57,270 nucleotides of DNA from contig JABDAV010000009.1 of NCBI GenBank assembly GCA_013289015.1, positions 1 through 57,270 of the forward strand, written 5' to 3'. The notes below the pieces were generated by a model. The model was given only the letters and a program-made list of their open reading frames with translations, was not told where the DNA came from and did not search any database. The position numbers were made by a program, and so were the translations under genes. This document shows positions 35,708-44,214 of this stretch, piece by piece (positions within the stretch are counted from its first letter, which is position 1; every line of letters starts with the position of its first letter). Source of the stretch: Bacteroidota bacterium (lineage in GTDB: Bacteria > Bacteroidota > Bacteroidia > Chitinophagales > Chitinophagaceae).

Positions 35708-38700
35708 TTATTTCCCGTTAAACCGCACAAAACCAATACCCGCCTGTGCCGTTTCTCTATTATCCCTGGGTTTTGAAATGAAATAAATTGAATGGAAGCC
35801 GTCATCATTTACAGGCTGAAGTTTTAGTGTAACCATTGCAAATTGTTGCTTACCGCCTGAGCCTGGTGAAGTATATGTGAATGCTTTTGGCTGAGGCATT
35901 AAACTTACTGTTCCTAACAATTTACCATCCGGTGCATCGAGATGGGCTTCAAAATCGAAGCCGTATTGTGGCGGAGTCTGCCATCCCAGCATAAATGTAG
36001 CTGATCCAACTCCTGTAAGATCCATACTGTCTAAAGCAAACCAACCGGTTGTTTTCGGCATCACCATATAATTATTATCGTTTATATTGAAAACAGCAAA
36101 GCCATTCATCTTTTCTTTACCGGTAAACATTATTGTATTGCTACCAAGTACAGACACATTTCTGCCGGTGAGCGCTTTAATATTGTTTCCGCCTTTATTT
36201 GTATAGCTTGCTGATATTACCAATGCTGATCCGGGTTTGGTGTTCGCCGGTGGCGTTATTATTCCTGATTGAGGAAGCGATTTTTTTACTGCGGCCTGGT
36301 TAGATAGTGTTAATACCCACCGTACAATTTGAGTCGCATCACTTTCAGGCAAATTTGGATGGGCAGACATTACCGTTTCGCCCCAAACACCACCGCCACC
36401 GGTTATAATTTTATGCGTTAGATAGCTTATGGCGTTTGCATCTTTTGCATACTTCTGCGATACCTGCATGAATGAAGGCCCGATAGATTTTTCATTTTCT
36501 TTATGACAACTTTTGCAATCAAGTGATTCCATAATCGCTTTACCCGACACCGATGCAGTTTCCATATCGGTACCTGTAACCAGCTTTTGGCCCCCAAACC
36601 CGGCTACATAATCAACAGAAATATACAGGTTTGCCGGGTCGAATGCACCTGTGTCTTTATCAGTTACACTAACACTATAAGTAATGGGTTTGCCCGGTAA
36701 ATAAAAAGACTTGTTTGCGCTGATTAACTGAATATTTACACCGGGTATTTCATTCCCTGCATATAATGCCACCGGATCGCTTACTGCAGAATCCCCCTGC
36801 GGATCTCTCACTGTAACAGAAAGCTTATAATCACCGGGAACATTATAACTAAAATCGAGCTGTGGCGTAGGTGTTTCCTTCATTGTTCCGTTGCCAAGGT
36901 TCCAGGTATAAGTAAGTTTATCATTTTCCGGGTCTTTGGCATTTACAATGGCAGTTCCTGTAAATGGCAATAATCCTGTTGTTTTATTAACTACTACTGA
37001 ATTAATTTTCGGAGGCCTGTTACCTGCTATATAATCAATTCTTGCAAGACCGGCATCAGGGTTTTTCTGAAACCACCCGGTACCATATTCCAGCAAATAC
37101 AATCTCCCGTCTGGCCCAACTTCCATATCAATACAATTGCTCAGCTTGATATGTTCAAAAAAAGGTTCCATCTTATCGAAGTCGCCATTAGGTAACATGG
37201 TAACTGCTTTTATCCATCCGCGAATCCAATCATAAATGATCAGTTTGCCATTGTAATAATCGGGCATACGGGTTTCTTTGGGGAACATATCTGTATAGTA
37301 CACCGGCCCGGCCATTGCATTGCGGCCTCCTGTTCCAACCTCAGGAAAATCCGGAGAATTGCTGTAAGGATACCAGATGTATGCCGGTTGTGCCGGAGGA
37401 AGATCTGTTAAACCTGTATTATTTCTTGAATTGTTAACCGGGTGTGCCGGATCAAATGCAGCGCCGCTTTTGCCTGTTGCGTAGTCATACCGCCGATATG
37501 GATAATTGTTTCCAACAAAAAAAGGCCATCCGAAATTCCCGGCTTTGCGTGCCTGGTTTATTTCATCATAACCACGCGGGCCCCTTGTTTCCATACTGTC
37601 ATTATTGGCATCGGGCCCAACTTCACCCCAATACAAATAATGGGTTTTTTGATCCACCGAAATACGGTAAGGATTTCTGTCGCCCATTACATATATCTCC
37701 GGTCTTGTTTTAGGTGTGCCTTGCGGGAAAAGATTACCATCCGGAATTTCATAAGTGCCATCATCTTTTACGCGGATGCGCAGGATTTTTCCGCGGAGAT
37801 CATTGGTATTTCCCGCTGATCTTTCCGCATCATATTGCTGGTGACCCGGAATATCATTCAACGGGGCAAAACTGTTGCTGACATATTTAACGCCGGGCTC
37901 ATTGAAAGGAGTTGAATTATCACCTGTTGAAAGATATAATAATCCATCACTTCCGAACGCAATTGATCCACCTGTATGGCAACATATTTCACGTTGCGCA
38001 TGCACTTCAAGAATTACTTTTTCTGAAGCCATGCTGATCGAATCGTTCTCAAACGTAAAGCGGGACAAACGATTTACTGAACTGTCAACAGGACTATAAT
38101 ACATATACACCCAATGATTTTTTGCATAATTGGGATCTTTGGACAAGCCCATTAAGCCTTCTTCCGCATTTACACCCGGCGTGTTGGCATGCCAGTAAAC
38201 TTTTAAATAACCCACCTGCCTCAATTGCTTTGCATCATTTTTATATAACATTACTTCGCCGCGGCGCTGAACGATCAATACATCAAGATTTGGCAGAATA
38301 GTCATTTCTGTCGGCTCGAAGAATTGGCCTTGTACCAATTGTGTTTTTACAAAGCGGTCTTCATCAGGCGGCATTTCTGTTTTTGCTTTTGAATAATCCA
38401 GCTTAAGATTATCACCTATTGCATATTCAATTCCGCCAAGCAATAATTTTAAGTATTCAGGTTCTGTATAAGATTCTTTTGTATGGCCGAGTGCTGTATA
38501 AAATGCACGTCCGCCATCATATTCATGATACCATGTCATTGGATGATAACCCATGCGTTTGCCGCCATGATAACTATTCTCATCAATGGTTATCAATACA
38601 TGCACATCAGCAGAATCGAATTTTTTGAAACTGTAAAATTCATCTGTACGTTTCCATTGTTTGGGAAGGTCTTTGGTGGCATTGTTGGTTTGATCAATAA

Positions 38701-39160
38701 CATTTAAAACACCTTCCTGTACATTATGTGCTGTATCATGAATGCCAGGGTGATCATAAAAATAACCACCAGCCAACCTGCCATACCAACCCCAATCATA
38801 CTCGCAATCTGCAGCAGCATGTACCCCAACATAACCTCCACCTGCCTGTATATAACGTTCAAAAGCAGCTTCCTGCCTGTAATTCAAAACGTCGCCTGTT
38901 GTGCTTAAGAAAATAACTGCTGAATAATCTTTCAATGTGCTGTCAACAAACATATCAGGGTTTGTTGTGGTATCAACATCAAAATTATTTTCCTTCCCCA
39001 GTTTTTGAATGGCTGCGATACCATCTGCAATAGATTCGTGATGATAACCCTTCGTGAGACAAAAAACAAGCACTCTTGGTTTTTCTTCTCTTTTATTACT
39101 GCAGGAAAAATAACTGCATGCAATGCATGCGATGATAGCAAAGGCAAGAAACTTTTTCAT
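35708..39160 (-). CDS. ThuA / sugar dehydrogenase / PKD / cytochrome c fusion lipoprotein
   Basis: A 1150-residue exported redox protein. A lipobox ends at Cys20 (YFSC). Domains in order: ThuA-like glutamine-amidotransferase fold (about 29-255, RVLVFCLTKGYHHES...GGGYVGVHAAAD); PQQ-type glucose/sorbosone dehydrogenase six-bladed propeller (about 265-700, REICCHTGGSIAFGSDGLLYLSTGDN, YLLEYGTGW); PKD domain (about 710-800); class I cytochrome c with haem motif CKSCH (882-886) and likely Met ligand in ETVMSAHPNL; C-terminal beta-sandwich resembling a carbohydrate-binding module (about 1025-1150). Electrons from sugar oxidation could pass straight to the fused haem. Such fusions are known in Bacteroidota; exact substrate unknown. 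It follows the exported Gfo/Idh/MocA gene by 153 bp. Confidence 0.88.
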   Translation of the reverse strand: MKKFLAFAIIACIACSYFSCSNKREEKPRVLVFCLTKGYHHESIADGIAAIQKLGKENNFDVDTTTNPDMFVDSTLKDYSAVIFLSTTGDVLNYRQEAAFERYIQAGGGYVGVHAAADCEYDWGWYGRLAGGYFYDHPGIHDTAHNVQEGVLNVIDQTNNATKDLPKQWKRTDEFYSFKKFDSADVHVLITIDENSYHGGKRMGYHPMTWYHEYDGGRAFYTALGHTKESYTEPEYLKLLLGGIEYAIGDNLKLDYSKAKTEMPPDEDRFVKTQLVQGQFFEPTEMTILPNLDVLIVQRRGEVMLYKNDAKQLRQVGYLKVYWHANTPGVNAEEGLMGLSKDPNYAKNHWVYMYYSPVDSSVNRLSRFTFENDSISMASEKVILEVHAQREICCHTGGSIAFGSDGLLYLSTGDNSTPFNEPGVKYVSNSFAPLNDIPGHQQYDAERSAGNTNDLRGKILRIRVKDDGTYEIPDGNLFPQGTPKTRPEIYVMGDRNPYRISVDQKTHYLYWGEVGPDANNDSMETRGPRGYDEINQARKAGNFGWPFFVGNNYPYRRYDYATGKSGAAFDPAHPVNNSRNNTGLTDLPPAQPAYIWYPYSNSPDFPEVGTGGRNAMAGPVYYTDMFPKETRMPDYYNGKLIIYDWIRGWIKAVTMLPNGDFDKMEPFFEHIKLSNCIDMEVGPDGRLYLLEYGTGWFQKNPDAGLARIDYIAGNRPPKINSVVVNKTTGLLPFTGTAIVNAKDPENDKLTYTWNLGNGTMKETPTPQLDFSYNVPGDYKLSVTVRDPQGDSAVSDPVALYAGNEIPGVNIQLISANKSFYLPGKPITYSVSVTDKDTGAFDPANLYISVDYVAGFGGQKLVTGTDMETASVSGKAIMESLDCKSCHKENEKSIGPSFMQVSQKYAKDANAISYLTHKIITGGGGVWGETVMSAHPNLPESDATQIVRWVLTLSNQAAVKKSLPQSGIITPPANTKPGSALVISASYTNKGGNNIKALTGRNVSVLGSNTIMFTGKEKMNGFAVFNINDNNYMVMPKTTGWFALDSMDLTGVGSATFMLGWQTPPQYGFDFEAHLDAPDGKLLGTVSLMPQPKAFTYTSPGSGGKQQFAMVTLKLQPVNDDGFHSIYFISKPRDNRETAQAGIGFVRFNGK

Positions 39161-39258
39161 TCGGCTATTATAATTACTGGTGATTACTTGAAGTGGTTAA
39201 ATTTAGAAGTTATGCCGGATAAAACGTAAGCTTTAAAAAAAAACTGATAAAACTTATT

Positions 39259-39294
39259 GAACCCATTGTTTGTTGCTTATTATAATGGGGTTCA
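39259..39294 (-). terminator. Hairpin between the Gfo/Idh/MocA and ThuA-fusion genes
   Basis: TGAACCCATT and AATGGGGTTCA form an imperfect 10-bp stem (one bulged G) with a 15-nt loop, 20 bp past the oxidoreductase stop codon on the minus strand. The T tract is weak, so it may attenuate rather than stop transcription into the next gene. Confidence 0.4.
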
Positions 39295-39313
39295 TATTTA
39301 TCCGGAACCTGCA

Positions 39314-40417
39314 TTATTTCAATAAAACTTTTTTACCAAGCTTTGCAGATTCACGCGCGGCTTCCAATATTTTTACTACAATCAAATTTGTTTTTAATGA
39401 AGATGGATCATTATCATCATGCACATCGCCTTTTAATGCAGCAGCGAGGTAAGCAAGATTATCGTTATACCTCAATGGCCTTGTATCAACTTTGTAATAA
39501 GCTGTAGTATCACGTCTTTCAAGTGTGTTATTATTTAAAGCATGCAGATAACCTTTCTCTCCAAATACTTCAAAGTCTTTAATGCCGAAAGGCCAGTTCC
39601 ATGATGCTTCAATTATACCTGTTGCTTTGGGATATTCGAGCAATATGGTTGCGTCATCATCAACTTTGGGATAAATGTTCGGCTTTATATGCTTTGTTAC
39701 CGCTGTTACAGAAACAGGCATTTCATCATGCATCAGCCAGGTCATTAAGTCTGCGCCGTAACAACCGAAATCCATTAAGGCGCCGCCGCCATTTTTTACA
39801 GGATCAGTAAGCCACTCCAGAAAATATTTACTGCAACCAATTTCAACGGGTCCCTGGTGGCCATCATGCACCACCATTTTTCTAACATCGCCAATGGCAT
39901 GCTGTTCATTGGTAAGATCATACACTTCATGATTGCTCGGATACCATGTGGTTTCGTAGTTGGTTAATATTTGTATGTGATATTTTTCAGCAAGTGAAGC
40001 CATTCGTTCAGACTGTGCCACAGTTGTTGCCAAAGGTTTTTCTACCATTACCGAAATATGTCTCGGCGCACAGGTTTCTACAACAGAAAGATGATCAACA
40101 ATGGCATTGTACGCAAGTACTGCATCTGGTTTTGTGTGATCAAGCATACCGCTGATGGTTGTATAAAAAATTGAATCAGGTAACTGGTATAATTTTTTAT
40201 AACGTGCTACTAATTCTGCATTGGGTTCGGCGATACCAAGAATGATCACTTCTCCTTTTTTATATTGCTGCATCAATCCGTAAGCATGATCATGATTAAG
40301 CCCTGCAACATCTACTTTAAGCAACTGGGAAAAGGAGAATAAACATAATAACAGGAATAATGTTATCATCAGAAAACTCCTGCAAAGAATTTTATAGCAA
40401 TGTATATTACTTTTCAT
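39314..40417 (-). CDS. Exported Gfo/Idh/MocA family oxidoreductase
   Basis: Sugar-type dehydrogenase fold, 367 residues. A signal peptide (about 1-31; LMITLFLLLCLFSFSQ) precedes the Rossmann domain, so the protein is periplasmic, unlike classical cytosolic members. The dinucleotide loop reads VAGLNHDHAYGL instead of a GxGxxG signature. The family motif EKPLA (126-130) and the C-terminal domain segment GGGALMDFGCYGADLMTWL are present. Exported members in other bacteria use tightly bound NAD(P) or act by retaining a cofactor; whether this one is catalytic is uncertain because of the altered loop. It lies between a lipocalin-like lipoprotein gene (22-44 bp upstream) and the sugar dehydrogenase/cytochrome fusion. 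Confidence 0.85.
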   Translation of the reverse strand: MKSNIHCYKILCRSFLMITLFLLLCLFSFSQLLKVDVAGLNHDHAYGLMQQYKKGEVIILGIAEPNAELVARYKKLYQLPDSIFYTTISGMLDHTKPDAVLAYNAIVDHLSVVETCAPRHISVMVEKPLATTVAQSERMASLAEKYHIQILTNYETTWYPSNHEVYDLTNEQHAIGDVRKMVVHDGHQGPVEIGCSKYFLEWLTDPVKNGGGALMDFGCYGADLMTWLMHDEMPVSVTAVTKHIKPNIYPKVDDDATILLEYPKATGIIEASWNWPFGIKDFEVFGEKGYLHALNNNTLERRDTTAYYKVDTRPLRYNDNLAYLAAALKGDVHDDNDPSSLKTNLIVVKILEAARESAKLGKKVLLK

Positions 40418-40438
40418 TTGAAGTTGTTGTATTGTTTG

Positions 40439-40907
40439 TTATTTCGCCCGGGCATATTTTTCAATGTTTATCCTGTTCACCAATGTTGTCAACTTTTTCG
40501 ATGCCTCGTGATGTAAGCGTATCGTTATGAATAGAAACCGTAAAATGAAAATTATTGACTTCCCATTCTCTTGCGTTGCAGTATTCAAGATGCTCAGTAT
40601 AATTTGAATCATTCAGCTCATATCTTCCACCGCCGGATGAATAATAAGCAGTAGCAGAATCTTTGCCTTTATTCCGGCCATGACCCATACAAGAGAAATG
40701 TGTTGCATTGATAACTTTGATGAATAATTTGTGTTTTGTGTAATTTGTAATGGCTGAACCATTCTTTTCTATGGTAATGCCTTCCATCCATTTCCATGTG
40801 TCCTGGATGTTTAGCTTTTTCGAAGATGTGATGTCAAAAGATGATTGAATGTTATTGCATGAAATAATTGCTGTAGCGAATATGGCAAAGCAGATTAAGA
40901 TTTTCAT
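40439..40907 (-). pseudogene. Lipocalin-like lipoprotein, frameshifted near its 3' end
   Basis: Lipobox ends at Cys17 (IISC); the body (TWKWMEGITIEKNGSAITNYTKHKLFIK, SGGGRYELNDSNYTEHLEYCNAREWE, FHFTVSIHNDTLTSRGIEKVDN) resembles small lipocalin-like lipoproteins of Bacteroidota. The uninterrupted frame is 40461-40907 (148 residues) and ends in an unlikely GEQDKH tail. Shifting frame after the VDNI/G codons (near 40480) instead reads VNRINIEKYARAK and stops at 40439, which fits how I recall this family ending. The change corresponds to a 2-nt loss or a 1-nt gain. Most of the protein is intact, so it may still function; a sequencing error is possible. Upstream of the Gfo/Idh/MocA gene on the same strand. 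Confidence 0.6.
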
Positions 40908-41036
40908 TATGGTTTTGATAAGCGATTACGAAAATAGCGGTTTATGTTCATTAAATTAAGTCCGACAGGGTCTACGTTCTTCTTTAGATGAGCCTGATAA
41001 ATTTTGTTCTTCTTAATTTCGAATACAAAAATTTTT

Positions 41037-41518
41037 ATGAAAAAGTATTTGGTTGTTTTGCTGGTTGTAGCTTTTGGAGCATGCAATTCCGGTTCATCCA
41101 CAAGGCAAACTGTTGACACATCAAACAGCACAGGCGCAGATACAACAACCAAAGCTACTATACAGGTTCCTGGTGTGCGTTGTTTCAGGAGCACCAAAGG
41201 CAGGAATACGATCTATCTTAAACTTGAAAAATTTCCTGACGTTGTTACCGGGAACCTCGAGTATAATTTTATGAAAAAGATAATAATAAAGGAACGTTGG
41301 ATGGCGTATTGAAAGGCGATACTTTGATTGCGGCTTATACCTTTACATCGGAAGGAAAACGATCTGTAAGACAGGTTGCTTTCCTTATTAAAGACACTAC
41401 AGCAACAGAAGGTTATGGTGATGTAAGAAAACAAAAGGATTCAATACTGTTTAAAAATACTGCCGCATTAAAATTAGGAAGTTGGGTGCTGAAAGAAATT
41501 CCATGTCCGGTTGAATAA
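41037..41518 (+). pseudogene. Small lipoprotein gene split by a frameshift
   Basis: The first frame starts at the ATG at 41037 with a lipobox (Cys16, FGAC) and continues through RSTKGRNTIYLKLEKFPDVV to LEYNF, then goes off into KKIIIKERWMAY and stops at 41312. The second frame (to 41518) carries KGDTLIAAYTFTSEGKRSV and DVRKQKDSILFKNTAAL. Adding one T to the TTTT run at 41267-41270 joins them as LEYNF-YEKDNNKGTLDGVLKGDTL, one continuous lipoprotein of about 160 residues. A short beta-rich protein of this kind is common in Bacteroidota; function unknown. Either a real -1 mutation in a homopolymer or a read error. Confidence 0.78.
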
Positions 41519-41621
41519 TCTTTAATAAATATTTTAGCTGAACGTTTTTTAGCAGAATTGTTGATATACATTAAATACAATTACTACCAGGTTAACTTAT
41601 AAAATAGTTTAAATAAACAGC

Positions 41622-42515
41622 ATGGCATTCGTAGATTATTATAAAACATTAGGCATAGGAAAGACTGCCACCGAAGAAGAAATAAAAAAAGCGTATAGAA
41701 AACTTGCCCGGAAACTTCATCCTGATCTTAATCCGAATGATGCAGAAGCCAACAAAAAGTTTCAGCAGATCAATGAAGCAAATGAAGTATTGAGCGATCC
41801 TGAAAAGCGCAAAAAATATGATGCCTATGGGGAGCATTGGCAACATGCAGAACAATATGAGCAGGCAAGCAGATCGCGCCCGCAACCATCGTCATCTTCA
41901 GGCCGGGATGAATTTACATACAGCAATGGTGACGAAGGTGATTTTTCAGATTTCTTTGAATCATTATTCGGCGGCGCAAGAGGCAGAGGTAAAAGCAAAC
42001 AAACTAAATTCCGCGGCAATGATTTCAATGCTTCATTACAATTGAATTTAAGCGATGCTTATACTACACATAAACAAACGTTTACAATAAATGATAAGCA
42101 GATCAGGATAACTATTCCTGCAGGCGTTGCCAACGGACAGGTTATAAAATTAAAAGGTTATGGAAGCTCCGGCATGAATGGCGGCCCGAACGGAGATCTG
42201 TACATAACATTTGTTATTGAAGATGACGCGAAATTTAAACGCGTGGGAGATGATCTGTACAGCACTGCAGAAATAGATCTGTACACAGCCGTTCTGGGTG
42301 GTGATTATACATTAGACACATTCGGCGGAAAAATCAAACTAAAGGTAAATCCTGAAACACAAAACGGAAGCACCGTTCGTTTAAAAGGCAAAGGTTTCCC
42401 GATATATAAAGAAGAAGGAAAATCCGGCGACCTGTTTGTAACATGGCAGGTAAAAATTCCAACCCATCTTACAGAGAAACAAAAAGAATTATTCAGAGAA
42501 CTGTCTAAATCATAA
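41622..42515 (+). CDS. cbpA: CbpA-like J-domain co-chaperone
   Basis: Type B DnaJ protein of 297 residues. The J-domain (about 3-70) has HPD at 33-35. A Gly/Ser/Arg-rich linker with a [15 protein letters not shown] element follows (about 80-120). Two C-terminal substrate-binding beta domains come next (about 125-290: [44 protein letters not shown]). No Cys-rich zinc domain exists, which separates it from DnaJ. It stimulates DnaK and, in E. coli, binds curved DNA. The next gene, 3 bp downstream, encodes its modulator CbpM, which supports the CbpA assignment. Confidence 0.92.
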   Translation: MAFVDYYKTLGIGKTATEEEIKKAYRKLARKLHPDLNPNDAEANKKFQQINEANEVLSDPEKRKKYDAYGEHWQHAEQYEQASRSRPQPSSSSGRDEFTYSNGDEGDFSDFFESLFGGARGRGKSKQTKFRGNDFNASLQLNLSDAYTTHKQTFTINDKQIRITIPAGVANGQVIKLKGYGSSGMNGGPNGDLYITFVIEDDAKFKRVGDDLYSTAEIDLYTAVLGGDYTLDTFGGKIKLKVNPETQNGSTVRLKGKGFPIYKEEGKSGDLFVTWQVKIPTHLTEKQKELFRELSKS

Positions 42516-42518
42516 ATA

Positions 42519-42860
42519 ATGCAAAACGAAAATCTTATACCGGTTGAACTCTGCCGCGTGCATTACAAAGTTGAGTTATCATTTATTCAATCTTTGCATC
42601 AGTATGGATTTATACATATTGTTTCTGTTGAGCAACAACAGTTCATTGACAGTGATGAATTGCAAACACTTGAAAAACTCATTCGCATGCATTACGAACT
42701 TGATATAAATGTAGAAGGCATTGAAGCAATCAGTTTTTTGCTTGAACGTGTTAATAATATGAAGAACGAGATTGCTTATTTAAAAAGCAGGTTAAATGCG
42801 GCCTCTCCCCAACTCTTCTTCAAGGGAGAGGGGTTTGAAGACTTCTCACAAATAACCTGA
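42519..42860 (+). CDS. cbpM: Chaperone modulator CbpM
   Basis: MerR-like helical modulator of CbpA, 113 residues, with LIPVELCRVHYKVELSFIQSLHQYG at the N-terminus and the IRMHYELDINVEGIEAISFLLERV core followed by a coiled-coil end (NNMKNEIAYLKSRL). In E. coli CbpM binds the J-domain and inhibits it. It starts 3 bp after cbpA. The last roughly 18 residues (ASPQLFFKGEGFEDFSQIT) are encoded by a repeat-like inverted sequence (42802-42831) and look like an accidental extension of a normally shorter protein. Confidence 0.88.
   Translation: MQNENLIPVELCRVHYKVELSFIQSLHQYGFIHIVSVEQQQFIDSDELQTLEKLIRMHYELDINVEGIEAISFLLERVNNMKNEIAYLKSRLNAASPQLFFKGEGFEDFSQIT
42802..42831. repeat. Inverted repeat at the 3' end of cbpM
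   Basis: CCTCTCCC and GGGAGAGG, 8-bp arms around a 14-nt spacer. Sequences of the type CTCTCCCCAACTC...GGGAGAGGGG are dispersed intergenic repeats in Bacteroidota as far as I recall. A second degraded piece of similar style (CCTCC...GAAGGGATTTAGG) is at 43022-43042 in the 192-bp spacer before the next gene. Confidence 0.5.
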
Positions 42861-43052
42861 GTTCGGTATAAGCATTACAGGGCTCTCGCAATTACGTTTA
42901 TTGTTCCGCAGGAACGAAAAAGCAGGCTTATATTTATGGGATGATCAATGCTTGTAAGCATCTGATTCCTTACTCCGAATTCATGTTAAATTAACCTCTT
43001 AAAAAATGGCAAGTAAAATTGCCTCCTTAGAAGGGATTTAGGCAGGTCGCTC

Positions 43053-44138
43053 CTATTGCCAATTGCTTGCCCAAACAAAATAGGGCCGGTAAGTATCTGC
43101 ATCTTTATACAATCCGTTTGATGTTTGGGAATTGGAGCAGTAACCCACCAATAATTGGTTATTTACTGTAAATTCAAGATGTGCTTTTGCATTGTATGTC
43201 CACACTTTAAAATTGCCAACTTTTTGCGGCGTTGTATATATCAATCTTTTCTTTGTAAATGGCCCTACAGGACTTGCTGCATTCCAGATATAAATATTCG
43301 GTCCTAACAAATTTTCCTGTGATAGTAAATATTGTTTGCCCTGGTATTGAAAGAATGAAAATCCCTCAGAAATGCCACTCAGCACTCTTACACTCGAATC
43401 AGCATTGGTTGTCCATGTGCTGCCATTCCAGTACGTGACATTCAGCGGGTTTGATTTTGATGTTCTTGCTACATGCACATACTTATTGTACTTCGTGCTT
43501 TCCGCTCCATATAAATAAACATAGCCATCGCTGCCTTCAAAGGCATCGCCACCCCAGTTAACCGTTGTGTCTCTTGTAAACGGAACAATTTTTTGAATGG
43601 ATAATGAAGGATAATTTAAAACAGCTACATCAACACCGATCACTTTAAAATCAAAAGCGCCCGTTCCAAATGCTTCAACACGATCAAGAAAAACATACAC
43701 ACCTGTGTTGTTATTGTTCATGAAGGCAAAACAAGGCCAGTAAAAATCGCTGCCACTTGCCTGGAAATAAGGCAAAGGATTATTCTTTGTGCCGCCGTAA
43801 TATGTTGTAAAGTTTCCTCCATTAATATCCATTGTTGTTACCTGGTTATGAATAAAGCCAACCACAGGCCGGTGACGATCCTGGTAAACCGTATCTAAAA
43901 AAGAATCGCCCCACAACCACATTATACGTCCATCAGGAAGTTTATAAGATATAGCGCCATCGCCGCCTGTCCATCCGTTTCCATAGCGAGTAAAAACACT
44001 ATCCCAATAAGTAGCTTCTGTTGTTGTGATTGCAGTAACTGCATTTGAAACAGTACCAGCATTTTGAATATTTACAAACGATTCTTTTTTGCATGAAACC
44101 AGGAGTAATAAACATAGAGCAGTAAAACAAAATCGCAT
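43053..44138 (-). CDS. Propeller lipoprotein (DUF4185/DUF5005-like)
   Basis: A 361-residue lipoprotein with a lipobox ending at Cys16 (LVSC). The body fits a five-bladed propeller like DUF4185/DUF5005: YGNGWTGGDGAISYKLPDGRIMWLWGDSFLD near the start, then NWGGDAFEGSDGYVYLYGAEST, NPLNVTYWNGSTW and YIWNAASPVGPFTKKRLIY. Relatives are predicted carbohydrate-active proteins of unproven activity. The stand-alone gene is probably surface- or periplasm-facing. The exact DUF number is uncertain. Confidence 0.7.
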   Translation of the reverse strand: MRFCFTALCLLLLVSCKKESFVNIQNAGTVSNAVTAITTTEATYWDSVFTRYGNGWTGGDGAISYKLPDGRIMWLWGDSFLDTVYQDRHRPVVGFIHNQVTTMDINGGNFTTYYGGTKNNPLPYFQASGSDFYWPCFAFMNNNNTGVYVFLDRVEAFGTGAFDFKVIGVDVAVLNYPSLSIQKIVPFTRDTTVNWGGDAFEGSDGYVYLYGAESTKYNKYVHVARTSKSNPLNVTYWNGSTWTTNADSSVRVLSGISEGFSFFQYQGKQYLLSQENLLGPNIYIWNAASPVGPFTKKRLIYTTPQKVGNFKVWTYNAKAHLEFTVNNQLLVGYCSNSQTSNGLYKDADTYRPYFVWASNWQ

Positions 44139-44214
44139 AGCAGTATTATTTAATTGATGCTGTAAATATAATGTTGTTGCTATTACAATAAAAAGCTTTA
44201 AAGCATTAGTTACA

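Noticed and set aside
37442-37819. 125-codon plus-strand frame inside the ThuA fusion gene
   Set aside because: Shadow of the large multidomain gene; no start context or domain.
40907-41197. 96-codon minus-strand frame opposite the 41037 lipoprotein
   Set aside because: Antisense to a recognisable lipoprotein signal and body; no protein-like features.
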